From an uncultured bacterium (GTDB taxonomy: Bacteria > UBP6 > UBA1177), in contig CAJOMF010000042.1 of assembly GCA_905235605.1 (NCBI GenBank), positions 1 through 43,057 on the forward strand: a DNA stretch of 43,057 nucleotides, written 5' to 3'. The notes under the pieces were generated by a model that saw only the letters and a list, made by a program, of their open reading frames with translations, had not been told where the DNA came from and did not search any database. Below, piece after piece: positions 25,921 through 35,380 of the stretch. Every line of letters begins with the position of its first letter. Position 1 is the first letter of the stretch. The translations under genes were made by a program, and so were the position numbers.

Positions 25921-26991
25921 TCAAAAATTTGTCCGCCCCAGTTTTGATTCTTTCGGCTCGAAAACAAGGTGGACTTCCTTGCCCGTTTCGACCGATTCGT
26001 AGATCGCGTTGATGAGTTCGAGCGACTTCCTTCCTTCGAGTCCGTCAACGAGAGCGTGTTTGCCGTTTTCGATGCAGTCAATGACGCTTTCAAGATAGCG
26101 GATGTGCCCGAATCCGTAAACATTAGGCGGGTTTTCGCTGTATTTTTCCAAAATTTCCTTTCTTTCGTCGGGAGTTTCGCCTTCGAAATTCCACTCCTGC
26201 ATTTTGTTTACAGCAAAACCGCCGATGACGCAGTTTCCTTTCTCGCCTAAGATCGAAAGAGAGCCTTCAAGGTCGGCCGGACGCGTTGCCGTGGTTGCTT
26301 CGACTATGCCGAGAGCGCCGTTTCTGAACTTGATTATCGCGGCGCAGGTGTCGTCGGCTTCGATGTTTACGAGGTATGTTCCGTTCATCGCCATGACGCT
26401 GACCGGTTCACCGAGCATCCATTCGAGCAGATCAATGTGGTGGCTTGCCTGGTTCGTGATTACGCCGCCGTCGTAAGCCCATGTCCCGCGCCACGGATCG
26501 GCATCGTAGTATTCCTGCTTTCTGCACCAGCGGACTCGGACTGTTCCCATGACGAGTTTGCCGAAACCGCCGCTTTCGAGTTTTTTGCGCAGGATCTGGA
26601 CCGGCAGATTGAAGCGGTTCTGCTTGACGATGAAAAGCCTGACGCCGTTCATGTCGCAGGTACGGATCATCTCGTCGGCATCGCTCAGTTTAAGCGCCAT
26701 CGGTTTTTCGCAGACGATGTGCTTTCTGTATTTTTTCACGATGTCGATGACGTGAGCAGGGTGAAGCCCGCTTGGAGTAAGAACGTTGACGACATCGACT
26801 TCGGGATGGGCAGTGAGCATTTCATCGTAGCTTTCATACCACGGAACTCCGGCCGCAACACCTGCTTTTTTTGCTTTTTCGGGAACGATGTCGCACACCG
26901 CGACAAGTTCTGCTTTCGGAATGTTTAAAAGAGCGTCAATGTGTTTTTTTACGATCCTGCCGCAGCCTACAAGGGCGAATTTAAGTGTCAT
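25921..26991 (-). CDS. Gfo/Idh/MocA family oxidoreductase
   Basis: FALVGCGRIVKKHIDALL, VDVVNVLTPSGLHPAHVIDIVKKYRKHIVCEKPMAL, NQASHHIDLLEWMLG. Confidence 0.9.
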   Translation of the reverse strand: MTLKFALVGCGRIVKKHIDALLNIPKAELVAVCDIVPEKAKKAGVAAGVPWYESYDEMLTAHPEVDVVNVLTPSGLHPAHVIDIVKKYRKHIVCEKPMALKLSDADEMIRTCDMNGVRLFIVKQNRFNLPVQILRKKLESGGFGKLVMGTVRVRWCRKQEYYDADPWRGTWAYDGGVITNQASHHIDLLEWMLGEPVSVMAMNGTYLVNIEADDTCAAIIKFRNGALGIVEATTATRPADLEGSLSILGEKGNCVIGGFAVNKMQEWNFEGETPDERKEILEKYSENPPNVYGFGHIRYLESVIDCIENGKHALVDGLEGRKSLELINAIYESVETGKEVHLVFEPKESKLGRTNF

Positions 26992-27009
26992 TTTTCCTCA
27001 AAAATCTGA

Positions 27010-27891
27010 TTATAAAGCCTCTTTGATTTTTTCGAAATCTTTAATTATATCAGCAAGTTTTGTCAGATTTATTTCTTCGATGTTCGCAAGAGGCGGTCTG
27101 AAAGAGCTTCCGCATTTTTTCATCATGCAAAGAGCTTCTTTTACCGGTATCGGGTTTGATTCCATGAACATTGCATGGTTGATTTTATTTGTTGCAAGCT
27201 GGATCTTCGCTGCTGTTGCAAAATCGCCGGAAAGTGCCGCATCAACCATTTTCACGCAGACTTCGGGGTAGATGTTCGAAAGAACGCTGATGACACCTTT
27301 TCCGCCCATCGAAATGAAGGGAACGACTGTGAAATCGTCACCCGAAAGAAAGTCGAAACGCTCTGTTCCGACCGCGTCGAGATAGTCGGCGAGTCTTCCG
27401 AGATCGCCGGTAGCCTCTTTTACGGCAACGACATTCTTGATCTCGGTTATCATTTTGAGAGCTGCAGGAGCGATATTGAGCCCCGTTCTTCCCGGAACGT
27501 TGTAAAGCACTATTTTTGCCCCTGTTACTGCGACTGCGCTGTAGTGGGCGAAAAGACCTTTCGGCGTCGGTTTGTTGTAGTACGGCGTAACGATGAGGAC
27601 TTTTTCAAAACCTGCTTCGAGGGCGATTTCGGTCTGTTTTACGCTGTCAGCCGTGTTGTTTGTTCCCGTTCCGGCAACAAGGTCGAGATTGGAAGCATGC
27701 TCTTTCGTGAAGCGGAAAAGCTCCTCTTTTTCGGCGTGACTCAAGGTCGCTCCTTCGCCTGTCGTTCCTGCAACGACAACGCCGGAAACCTTGGCTTTTA
27801 CCTGTTCTTCAAGCAGTTTTCCGAAGGCATCAAAATCAATTTTTCCCGATTCTTTGAACGGGGTGACAATAGCAGTGTAAACACCTTTCAT
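27010..27891 (-). CDS. dapA: 4-hydroxy-tetrahydrodipicolinate synthase
   Basis: GVVVAGTTGEGATLSHAEKEELF, TPYYNKPTPKGLFAHY, LYNVPGRTGLNI, VAVKEATGDL. Confidence 0.95.
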   Translation of the reverse strand: MKGVYTAIVTPFKESGKIDFDAFGKLLEEQVKAKVSGVVVAGTTGEGATLSHAEKEELFRFTKEHASNLDLVAGTGTNNTADSVKQTEIALEAGFEKVLIVTPYYNKPTPKGLFAHYSAVAVTGAKIVLYNVPGRTGLNIAPAALKMITEIKNVVAVKEATGDLGRLADYLDAVGTERFDFLSGDDFTVVPFISMGGKGVISVLSNIYPEVCVKMVDAALSGDFATAAKIQLATNKINHAMFMESNPIPVKEALCMMKKCGSSFRPPLANIEEINLTKLADIIKDFEKIKEAL

Positions 27892-27892
27892 T

Positions 27893-30211
27893 TTAACCTC
27901 TGTAATGAATGTTGTTGATTTTAAAATCTATGATAACTTCTTTATCTTTAAGCGATTCCTTAAGATTTTCAACGCTTTGGATGTTTGAGCCCTGAACCGT
28001 GACATAAACTTTTCCGGTATATTCATCGGCATCGTCGGCGTTGAGGTGAAGGCTCGAAATGTTGAAATTTTTGTCGTTGAGTTCATTCGCCAACTCCATC
28101 AGGGCACCTTTTCTGTTCTGAAGACTGATGATGAAAGAAATCTCATATCTCGGATATTCGAACCAGTAGACATTTTCTTTCAGATGTCCGGCATCGATCC
28201 TGGCGATTTTCGGACATTTGTGCTTGTGAATGATGTAGCCTTCGTCCGACGAAACCACGGCCGAAACGATGTCGCCTTCAGCCGGCTGGCAGCAGCGCGC
28301 GGTTTTGTAATCGCTTATCATGCCGATATCTTTAATGAAAATAGGCGGAAGATCTTCGGTTCTTTCATCCTGAAGCACGAAAAGAGGAGCCACTCTTCGC
28401 GGGAAGGCGCTGATGAGTCTGGAAATTTCATCCTGCGGGAAAAATTCTTCGATTACTGTTTCGAGTTTCAGTTCGCCTGTTGCCGTTTTTATGAAAAAAG
28501 AGCTTAAAGTGTTCTGCTTCGGCAGCGAAAACTTCTCGGCAAAATTTACAAATTCAGGCTGCTTTTCAAGGGTATCGAAAAATCCCCCTTTTTCCTGCGA
28601 CACAAAAAGCGGTTTCAGAATGTCACGCCCTTTGTTTTCCAGAATTTTGTCCTGCTGCTTCTGCAGATAGCGTTTGATGAACTGCTTTGCACGCTGGGTT
28701 TTGACGAAATCGAGCCAGTCTTCACGCGGATTCTGGTTCTCGGCAGTATCGACCTTGACTTCATCCTTGCTCTGCAGGACCTGGCTTATCGTTGCCCGTT
28801 TGCCGTTTACTGTTCCGCCGATGCATTTTTCGCCGAGATCACTGTGGATCGCGTAGGCAAAATCAAGAAGTGTCGCACCTTCCGGGAGTGAAATTTCCTG
28901 ACCGGTAGGTGTGAAAACCATAATTTTGTCAAGCGGAAGAAGGGTTTCGATGTCGCTTACAAAAGTTTCCGGCTTTGAGGACGAATCGATAAGTTCGCTG
29001 AAAATCGATTTGAGCCAGTCCGCAAGCGTGTCTCTGTAAGCAGGATCGTCTCTGGTCTTCCATTTTGAAAGCTGGCCTTCCTGCGCCACACGCTCCATCT
29101 CTTCGGTACAGATCTGGAATTCGACGAAGTATTCTTTGAATCTTATCAGCGTGTGGAGCGACTGATATCCGTTTACTTTCGGTGTCGCGATATAGTCTTT
29201 GAGATAGCGCTGTACAAGCGAAAATCCGGGGAAAAGGTGGAGCATTCCGAGTACTGTGTAGCAGTCGAAAACATCATCGGTCTTGAGTACTATCCTGACC
29301 GAAAGGATGTTTTTGAGGTCTCCGACTTCGAGATTTTTCTTCAGCGTTTTCGTGTAGATGTAGTAATAGGATTTCGTTTTGCAGTAAACTTTTGATATTT
29401 TTGCTGCCATGAACGGAGCAAAATCCCGGAAAACATTTTTCGTTTTTTCGTCCAGGGAAGCCGTCAGTGTCGCAAGATTCGGATATGTCTCGTTTACGCC
29501 GCGGTCGATTTCAGCCCATTCTTCAGGAAATCCGAAGTAGAACGCAAGCGCCTCCAAAGCCTCTTTCAGCCAGTAGATTCCGAGCCTGTGGGCAAGCGGA
29601 ACGTAAAGATTTAATGTTTCGAGTGCGATCCGTTCCTGTTTTTCCGGCACCATTGCATCAAGCGTCATCATGTTGTGCAGACGGTCGAAAAGTTTGATCA
29701 TGATTATCCGGGAATCGTTCTGCGCGAAAGTGAGAAGTTTTTTTATCGCGGTTGCCTGCTTTTCCTCACGCGTTAATTTGCGGCAGATTTCCTCGTTTTC
29801 GATTTTTTCCCTGATTTTGGTAAGTTTTGTGACGCCGTCAACAAGGTTTGCGACATTTTTTCCGAAAGCTGCTTCGATCTCTTCGACAGTCATGCTCGTG
29901 TCTTCGACCGTGTCGTGCAGAAGTCCTGCAATGACGCAGTCGTCATCCATTCCGCCTGCTGCGAGAAGGTATGCAACAGTGTAAGGATGGAAAATGTAAG
30001 GTTCCCCGCTTTTTCTCACAACTCCGCTGTGTGCGGCAGATGCCATCGCTATCGCCTGCTGTATCCTGCCGGTAAGCGTGGCAAGATCGTAGGGGTTTTT
30101 GATTCCGGAGTGTTTTTCAACTTCACGTATTATCGAATCGGGTCTCACAACTTTCGGAATGCTGATATAAAGTTCGCTTTTTAAAATGGAGAGCAGCTTT
30201 TTTTTGTCCAT
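27893..30211 (-). CDS. RelA/SpoT family protein ((p)ppGpp hydrolase, synthetase domain possibly degenerate)
   Basis: HD motif VIAGLLHDTVEDT and KLFDRLHNMMTL; RelA_SpoT region KDYIATPKVNGYQSLHT; TGS VFTPTGQEISLPEGATLLDFAYAIHSDLG; C-terminal ACT-like region. Confidence 0.93.
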   Translation of the reverse strand: MDKKKLLSILKSELYISIPKVVRPDSIIREVEKHSGIKNPYDLATLTGRIQQAIAMASAAHSGVVRKSGEPYIFHPYTVAYLLAAGGMDDDCVIAGLLHDTVEDTSMTVEEIEAAFGKNVANLVDGVTKLTKIREKIENEEICRKLTREEKQATAIKKLLTFAQNDSRIIMIKLFDRLHNMMTLDAMVPEKQERIALETLNLYVPLAHRLGIYWLKEALEALAFYFGFPEEWAEIDRGVNETYPNLATLTASLDEKTKNVFRDFAPFMAAKISKVYCKTKSYYYIYTKTLKKNLEVGDLKNILSVRIVLKTDDVFDCYTVLGMLHLFPGFSLVQRYLKDYIATPKVNGYQSLHTLIRFKEYFVEFQICTEEMERVAQEGQLSKWKTRDDPAYRDTLADWLKSIFSELIDSSSKPETFVSDIETLLPLDKIMVFTPTGQEISLPEGATLLDFAYAIHSDLGEKCIGGTVNGKRATISQVLQSKDEVKVDTAENQNPREDWLDFVKTQRAKQFIKRYLQKQQDKILENKGRDILKPLFVSQEKGGFFDTLEKQPEFVNFAEKFSLPKQNTLSSFFIKTATGELKLETVIEEFFPQDEISRLISAFPRRVAPLFVLQDERTEDLPPIFIKDIGMISDYKTARCCQPAEGDIVSAVVSSDEGYIIHKHKCPKIARIDAGHLKENVYWFEYPRYEISFIISLQNRKGALMELANELNDKNFNISSLHLNADDADEYTGKVYVTVQGSNIQSVENLKESLKDKEVIIDFKINNIHYRG

Positions 30212-30212
30212 T

Positions 30213-30863
30213 TTACTCCGTAAGTTTTTTTATAGTCTCCAAATTGTGGAATATCGAAGAGTCGGTGTGCGCTGAAATTATCGCCGTCATCTGTGCTATG
30301 GCGATGTTCAGGTCGTTGTTTACAACCACAAAATCGAAATACGGATAGTGCAGAATCTCGTTTTTCGCATTGTGAAGCCGCGTTTTTATGACTTCGGGAT
30401 TATCCGTTGCCCGCAGACGGAGCCTCGATTCGAGTTCTTCCATCGAAGGAGGCAGCACAAGAATGAGGACAGCTTCATCCGGAAAGGCCTTTTTGATGTT
30501 TATCGCACCCTGATAGTCGATATCGCAGATGATGTCTTTGCCGCAGTCAAGCTGTTTCTGCAGAAAATCGAGCGGAGTCCCGTAGAAGTTGCTGTGGACT
30601 TCGGCCCATTCAGCGAAAAGTCCCGCCTCTCTCTTTGCAAAAAACTCCTCTTTTGTGAGAAAAAAATAGTCGATGCCGTCGACTTCGTGCCCGCGAGGAG
30701 CTCTTGTCGTGCATGAAACCGATTCGGCTAAAAGAGGAAAATGCTCCTTCAACTTTCCGACCAAAGTGGTTTTGCCCGCGCCGGACGGAGCCGAAATAAC
30801 AAAAATTTTACCGTGATTGATATGTTTTGAGTCGTTCAAGGCAAACTCCGAGTCAATTTTCAT
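30213..30863 (-). CDS. gmk: Guanylate kinase
   Basis: IFVISAPSGAGKTTLVGKL, SVSCTTRAPRGHEVDGIDYFFLTKEEF, FYGTP, CDIDYQGA. Confidence 0.95.
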   Translation of the reverse strand: MKIDSEFALNDSKHINHGKIFVISAPSGAGKTTLVGKLKEHFPLLAESVSCTTRAPRGHEVDGIDYFFLTKEEFFAKREAGLFAEWAEVHSNFYGTPLDFLQKQLDCGKDIICDIDYQGAINIKKAFPDEAVLILVLPPSMEELESRLRLRATDNPEVIKTRLHNAKNEILHYPYFDFVVVNNDLNIAIAQMTAIISAHTDSSIFHNLETIKKLTE

Positions 30864-30956
30864 AAAACCGCGGTAATATATAATATTTTATATATAATTC
30901 AAAAAAATGCCGTTGAAAAATAGAGAGTATCTTGATTTTGTGAGTGTTGTCGAAAT

Positions 30957-31205
30957 TTATTTTGACTTATTTTTGTAAATAAGATCGACCGCATCGCCGA
31001 TGGTCTTGATATTTTCGATGTCTTTGTCGGAAATTTTTATTTCAAAAACATTCTCGAGTTCCATGACGAAATCTGTGATGTCGATAGAATCGGCGTTGAG
31101 ATCCTCCTGAAAGCAGGAAGTTTCCTTAACTTCAATGTTTTTCTTGGGAACCAGTTTTTCTTTCGCAAGTTTTATGACCTTTTCCAAAATTTCGTTTCTT
31201 TCCAT
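30957..31205 (-). CDS. Acyl carrier protein
   Basis: FQEDLNADSIDITDFVMELENVFEIKISDKDIENIKTIGDAVDLI; DS(I/L) phosphopantetheine site; start at MERNEIL. Confidence 0.88.
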   Translation of the reverse strand: MERNEILEKVIKLAKEKLVPKKNIEVKETSCFQEDLNADSIDITDFVMELENVFEIKISDKDIENIKTIGDAVDLIYKNKSK

Positions 31206-31283
31206 TTTATACCCCCTAATTTCATAATACTCAAAAAACAACGCGCTTTTTTAACCGTTACGCAAAAATTGTCAAATTTCCGC

Positions 31284-31339
31284 GTCATTCTGAGTGAATC
31301 GAAGAATCGCAAAGATATTCCGCTAATGCTCAACATGAC
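31284..31339. repeat. 56-bp imperfect palindromic intergenic repeat, copy A
   Basis: GTCATTCTGAGTGAATCGAAGAATC...GCTCAACATGAC; gap-free match to reverse complement of 36241-36296. Confidence 0.75.
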
Positions 31340-31346
31340 GACGGTG

Positions 31347-32567
31347 CTATTTGCTTTCAACACTCATGACGGCTGTTATTCCGTAGTGGTCGGAGACGGA
31401 ATAGCTTGTTTTTGTCTGATGTTCCATGTTGAAATCGGTGAATTCGTTCAGGAAAATTCTTTCCGATAAAAATTCGTAGCCTTTCTTCTCCAGAAAGAAA
31501 ATGTGGTCGGGAACCGATTCCTGCATTTCGTCCGGAACAAAAGGATTGTCTGGACATACGGTGCAGTCGAGTTCTTCTTTCGGTTCGACATCGAAATACG
31601 GATCATACCAGCCGTTTTCTTCGAGAAGTGCGACCGGAGCAGGGTTGTGTTCGCGGATGTTTCCTGCGGCAAGGTTTCCGTCGAAATCGCCCAAAATTAT
31701 GCGCTGAACAACATCCTCACTGACCGGAACTGCAAGGATCTGTCCGATCTGAGTCATCTGCTCGTCTTCCCAGCTTTCTCCGAATCCGTCGTATTCAGCT
31801 TCACTCAAAGGCGAAAGACCGGTGCAGATGATCTGTATTTTTCCAATGGCGTCTTTTGTTACAGTCGCTGCAACCGCGGTTCTCATCCTTCCAAAAGATC
31901 TTAATTTTATTGGTGTTTTATTTGACATCGGAAGCTTCGACGCGAGAAGGACGCCGCTGTTTCCCGAAAATTCGTATTCAAGTTTTTTTGCCGGAATTCT
32001 GGTATCCTGCATGCATGTTGCGAGGATCTCCTGATAATTGCCGTTTGCAATGGCTTCGACCCCGTTTCCCAGCATGCAGTTCCGGCATTCTCCCGAAAGT
32101 TCAAGGAAAGACTGCCAGCAGTTCTGCACGATGCAGGCCGCGTCGTAATCGGAGCAGTTTGTCATAACGCATGACATTATGGGCGCAACGTCTTCCATGG
32201 TGCATGATGCCGGTATTGTCTGCGCCGCAGTGTATTCAAGATCTTCGTCTTCGTTGCTCGTTTTTGCATAAAGCGCGTAATCGTAGCCGTAATCGTTTTT
32301 CAGCATTTTGCGGACTTCATCAAGCACCTTGTTGCCGTAAAGGTCCTGAATGCAGAGGATTTCGCTTGAGTTTTCGGCAAAAACGGCTCTCATTTTCTGA
32401 AATCTTTTGCCTTTAAATGCAAGGTCGTCGGTCATTTTTGCGTTGAAAGTCGTAAGCGAAAGCATTCTGTCGCTGGTCTCGAAACCTTCGATGCTGTTGC
32501 TGCATGAAACAAGTGCAAATGCAGCGGATAAAGCCGCGAATATGTAGATTTTAAAACGGTTTTTCAT
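31347..32567 (-). CDS. Lipoprotein with endonuclease/exonuclease/phosphatase-like fold
   Basis: Start at MKNRFKIYIFAALSAAFALVSCSNS (lipobox); LTTFNAKM, ILCIQDLYG, ILGDFDGN, PDHIFFL, VSDHYGITAVM. Confidence 0.7.
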   Translation of the reverse strand: MKNRFKIYIFAALSAAFALVSCSNSIEGFETSDRMLSLTTFNAKMTDDLAFKGKRFQKMRAVFAENSSEILCIQDLYGNKVLDEVRKMLKNDYGYDYALYAKTSNEDEDLEYTAAQTIPASCTMEDVAPIMSCVMTNCSDYDAACIVQNCWQSFLELSGECRNCMLGNGVEAIANGNYQEILATCMQDTRIPAKKLEYEFSGNSGVLLASKLPMSNKTPIKLRSFGRMRTAVAATVTKDAIGKIQIICTGLSPLSEAEYDGFGESWEDEQMTQIGQILAVPVSEDVVQRIILGDFDGNLAAGNIREHNPAPVALLEENGWYDPYFDVEPKEELDCTVCPDNPFVPDEMQESVPDHIFFLEKKGYEFLSERIFLNEFTDFNMEHQTKTSYSVSDHYGITAVMSVESK

Positions 32568-32584
32568 GTTTGACCTCTTTATTA

Positions 32585-34327
32585 TCAATCGTAGTAAAGT
32601 GCCTTCACGATTTCGCTGAAAGTCGTGACGCCGTCGGCAAGTTTGCGGATTGCCGCTTCCTTCAAAGTCATCATTCCGTCCATCACTGCGTTGTTTCTGA
32701 GCTCTTCGGTAGTTGCGCCCGATGAGATCAGAGAACGCATTTTTGCCGTTACCGGCATATATTCGACTATCGCAGTTCGCCCTTTGTAGCCGGTAAAGCG
32801 GCATTTTACGCACCCTTCCGAATCACGGATCTTGTAAGTGTGTTCAAGCGGAAGGTGCAGCGTTATCTTTTCTTCCTCAGTCATTTCGCGGGTAAAAGCG
32901 CAGTGCGGGCAGACTTTTCTGACAAGTCTCTGTGCGACGACTGCGTTGAGGACGCTTGCGATGAGGAAAGGTTCGACTCCCAAGTCTCCGAGACGCTCAA
33001 CTGCGGTCGCGGTGTCGTTCGTGTGGAGAGTTGAAAGCACCAAATGCCCCGTCAATGCCGCCTGAACAGCGTTTGCGGCGGTCTCTTTGTCGCGGATCTC
33101 GCCTATCATAACGATGTCGGGATCCTGTCTCAAAATGTGGCGCAGCGCACTCGAAAAAGTGATTCCCGCTTTTACGTTGACACCCATCTGGTTTATTTCA
33201 TTGATTACGATTTCGATAGGGTCTTCAACGGAAATTATGTTGATTTCGGGAGAAGCCATCGTTTTAAGAGTTGAATAGAGCGTGGTCGATTTTCCGCTTC
33301 CGGTAGGACCTGTTACAAGTACCATTCCGTAAGACTTTTTCATCGCTTCTTCGAAAGACTTCTTCTGCTCGTCTGTAAAACCTATGTTGCTGATATCTTT
33401 GATAAAATTTCCGGATTCCAAAATTCGGAGAACCATTTTTTCTCCGCTTACGACGGGAATCGTACTGGCACGGAGCTCGACAGTCTGACCTGTTTCGGTG
33501 AGAACTTTGATCCTGCCGTCCTGCGGGCGCCTTTTTTCGGCGATATCCATTTTTGCAAGCATTTTGAGACGGCTCAAAAAGGGAAGGTGTGCCTCTGACG
33601 GGAACGAATAAATAGTGTGGAGAACGCCGTCAAGCCTGAAGCGGATCAGAGTTTCGGCGGGTTTCGGCTCGATGTGGATGTCGCTCGCCTCCTGCTCGAT
33701 CGCGTATTTCAGCATATAGTCAACAGCATTGATGATGTGCTTGTCGTCCATATTTTTCGCCTGTCCGAGCCCGGTGAGGTTTTCCAGATTGTTGTAATTT
33801 TCCTTCGCGTTGTCTTCGGCGGCCGCTTTTATCGACTTTTTGAAGCCGAAAAGGTCGTCTATGGTTTTTTCGATTTCCCTTGCCGAAGCTACGACCGGGA
33901 TTATTTCGCAGCCGCAGCTTGTCGAAAGCTGGTCAATGAGATCCATTCTGAACGGGTCTGCCATCGCGACGACGAGAGCATCACCTTCTTTGTAAAGCGG
34001 TATCAGTCGGTTGATTCTGCCGTATTTAGCGCTTATCATTTTGACAATAAGCTGTGAATCGATTTTCAGCGGGTCGATGACAATGTATTCGCAGCCGCTG
34101 CGCGCCGCAATCAGCTTCAGAAGCTGTTCTTCATCGCACTTGATTTTTTCACTTTCGCACGCAAAAGCGACAAGTTCCGTCACGAAAGGTTCTCTGCGGA
34201 AGTTGTTCTGAAACATCGACTCGTAGTAGTCGCGCCTTGAAAGAATCAGCTCCTTCTGGTTTTTGTTTATCACCGAATATTCTTCAAGCATATCGAGAAG
34301 AATCGAAGGGGTAAGCTCTATTTTCAT
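32585..34327 (-). CDS. Type II secretion / type IV pilus assembly ATPase (GspE/PilB family)
   Basis: GPTGSGKSTTLYSTL, EDPIEIVINEINQMGVNVKAGITFSSALRHILRQDPDIVMIGEIRDKETAANAVQAALTGHLVLSTLHTNDT, tetra-Cys CPHC...CVKC. Confidence 0.93.
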   Translation of the reverse strand: MKIELTPSILLDMLEEYSVINKNQKELILSRRDYYESMFQNNFRREPFVTELVAFACESEKIKCDEEQLLKLIAARSGCEYIVIDPLKIDSQLIVKMISAKYGRINRLIPLYKEGDALVVAMADPFRMDLIDQLSTSCGCEIIPVVASAREIEKTIDDLFGFKKSIKAAAEDNAKENYNNLENLTGLGQAKNMDDKHIINAVDYMLKYAIEQEASDIHIEPKPAETLIRFRLDGVLHTIYSFPSEAHLPFLSRLKMLAKMDIAEKRRPQDGRIKVLTETGQTVELRASTIPVVSGEKMVLRILESGNFIKDISNIGFTDEQKKSFEEAMKKSYGMVLVTGPTGSGKSTTLYSTLKTMASPEINIISVEDPIEIVINEINQMGVNVKAGITFSSALRHILRQDPDIVMIGEIRDKETAANAVQAALTGHLVLSTLHTNDTATAVERLGDLGVEPFLIASVLNAVVAQRLVRKVCPHCAFTREMTEEEKITLHLPLEHTYKIRDSEGCVKCRFTGYKGRTAIVEYMPVTAKMRSLISSGATTEELRNNAVMDGMMTLKEAAIRKLADGVTTFSEIVKALYYD

Positions 34328-34378
34328 TCGAACTCCTTTTTCAAAAAACGGAGAGTTTTACCACATAATAAAAAAACA

Positions 34379-35380
34379 TCAATAATCTTTGTGTATTTCA
34401 AGGAGTTTTTCTACAAAATTGTCAACATCGGCACAGATGTCTTCAGGTTTTGCATGCAGCGGGATATCTCCGACAGGAAACGACAGGATCCGGCATTTGT
34501 TCTGAAATTCCCAAAAGACTACAGGCATACTTTCGTTTCGGGAAGTTATGCATAAAACATCAATGAAATCAGTGTAATATGATAATTCTTCAAGAGTTGC
34601 GGCCCCGTTCCATCTTATGATTCCCTTTTTTGCTGCCTCTTCGGCTTCGGGATCCATGCTTCCTCTCCCGAATGCAAAAAACGTTGTGTCTTTTCTTTTT
34701 TTCAGAACTTTTTCCGCGATCTCAAGATAAAAATCGAACCCTTTGACCTTTTCGAGTCTTCCTACAAACGCGATATTCAGATTTTTTTTATCGGTCTCAA
34801 GCGGTTTTTCGGGCCTTTTCGGTTGAGGAAGAGCGGAATAAGTCGGCAGGATTTCTATATTGAGTCCCGGTATTTTTTTTGCGACCGTTTCCGAAAGCCT
34901 GTTGCTGTTGGAATAAATTTTTTCAGCGTTTTTCAGTGTTATTGACAGAACAAAAGGAAAGTTTATAAATTTATTCACGTCTGTTCCCAAAAGCCAGACA
35001 TCGTAATTTATTTTGCAGGATTTTTTTAGAAAATATGCGGAAAATCCGGCAGGAACGGCCCAGCAGGCGAATATTTTTTCAAAATCGTACTCTTTCAGCA
35101 GTTTTTTTGCATTCGAAACAAAACCTGAAAGCAGCTGCACTGTAACGAAGAGAGTCGAGGGCTGATAAATCCTTCTTCCCGCCAGATAGTTGTGATCCCA
35201 GTTGAAATAATGGACGGAAGCGCCGTCGATATTCGTTTCGAAACTTCTGCCGCGAAAAGGTGCGACGACATGAAATTCGCTCTCCGGATGAGATTTTACA
35301 TATTCGAGAATGAACCTTCCCCGGAAATCTTTTTCGTTTTGAGGGAAAGAGTGGGCGAGGATGAGGATTCTGTTTTTCAT
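34379..35380 (-). CDS. Glycosyltransferase family 4-like
   Basis: NIAFVGRLEKVKGFDFYLEIAEKV; FGRGSMDPEAEEAA; NESMPVVFWEF. Confidence 0.8.
   Translation of the reverse strand: MKNRILILAHSFPQNEKDFRGRFILEYVKSHPESEFHVVAPFRGRSFETNIDGASVHYFNWDHNYLAGRRIYQPSTLFVTVQLLSGFVSNAKKLLKEYDFEKIFACWAVPAGFSAYFLKKSCKINYDVWLLGTDVNKFINFPFVLSITLKNAEKIYSNSNRLSETVAKKIPGLNIEILPTYSALPQPKRPEKPLETDKKNLNIAFVGRLEKVKGFDFYLEIAEKVLKKRKDTTFFAFGRGSMDPEAEEAAKKGIIRWNGAATLEELSYYTDFIDVLCITSRNESMPVVFWEFQNKCRILSFPVGDIPLHAKPEDICADVDNFVEKLLEIHKDY

Noticed and set aside
27175-27918. 247-aa plus-strand ORF
   Set aside because: Antisense to dapA; composition and lack of motifs indicate a shadow ORF.
31347-32813. Full 488-aa ORF as listed in the track
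   Set aside because: The first 82 residues are out-of-frame read-through of the GspE/PilB 3' end; the lipoprotein signal peptide at 32567 is the real start.
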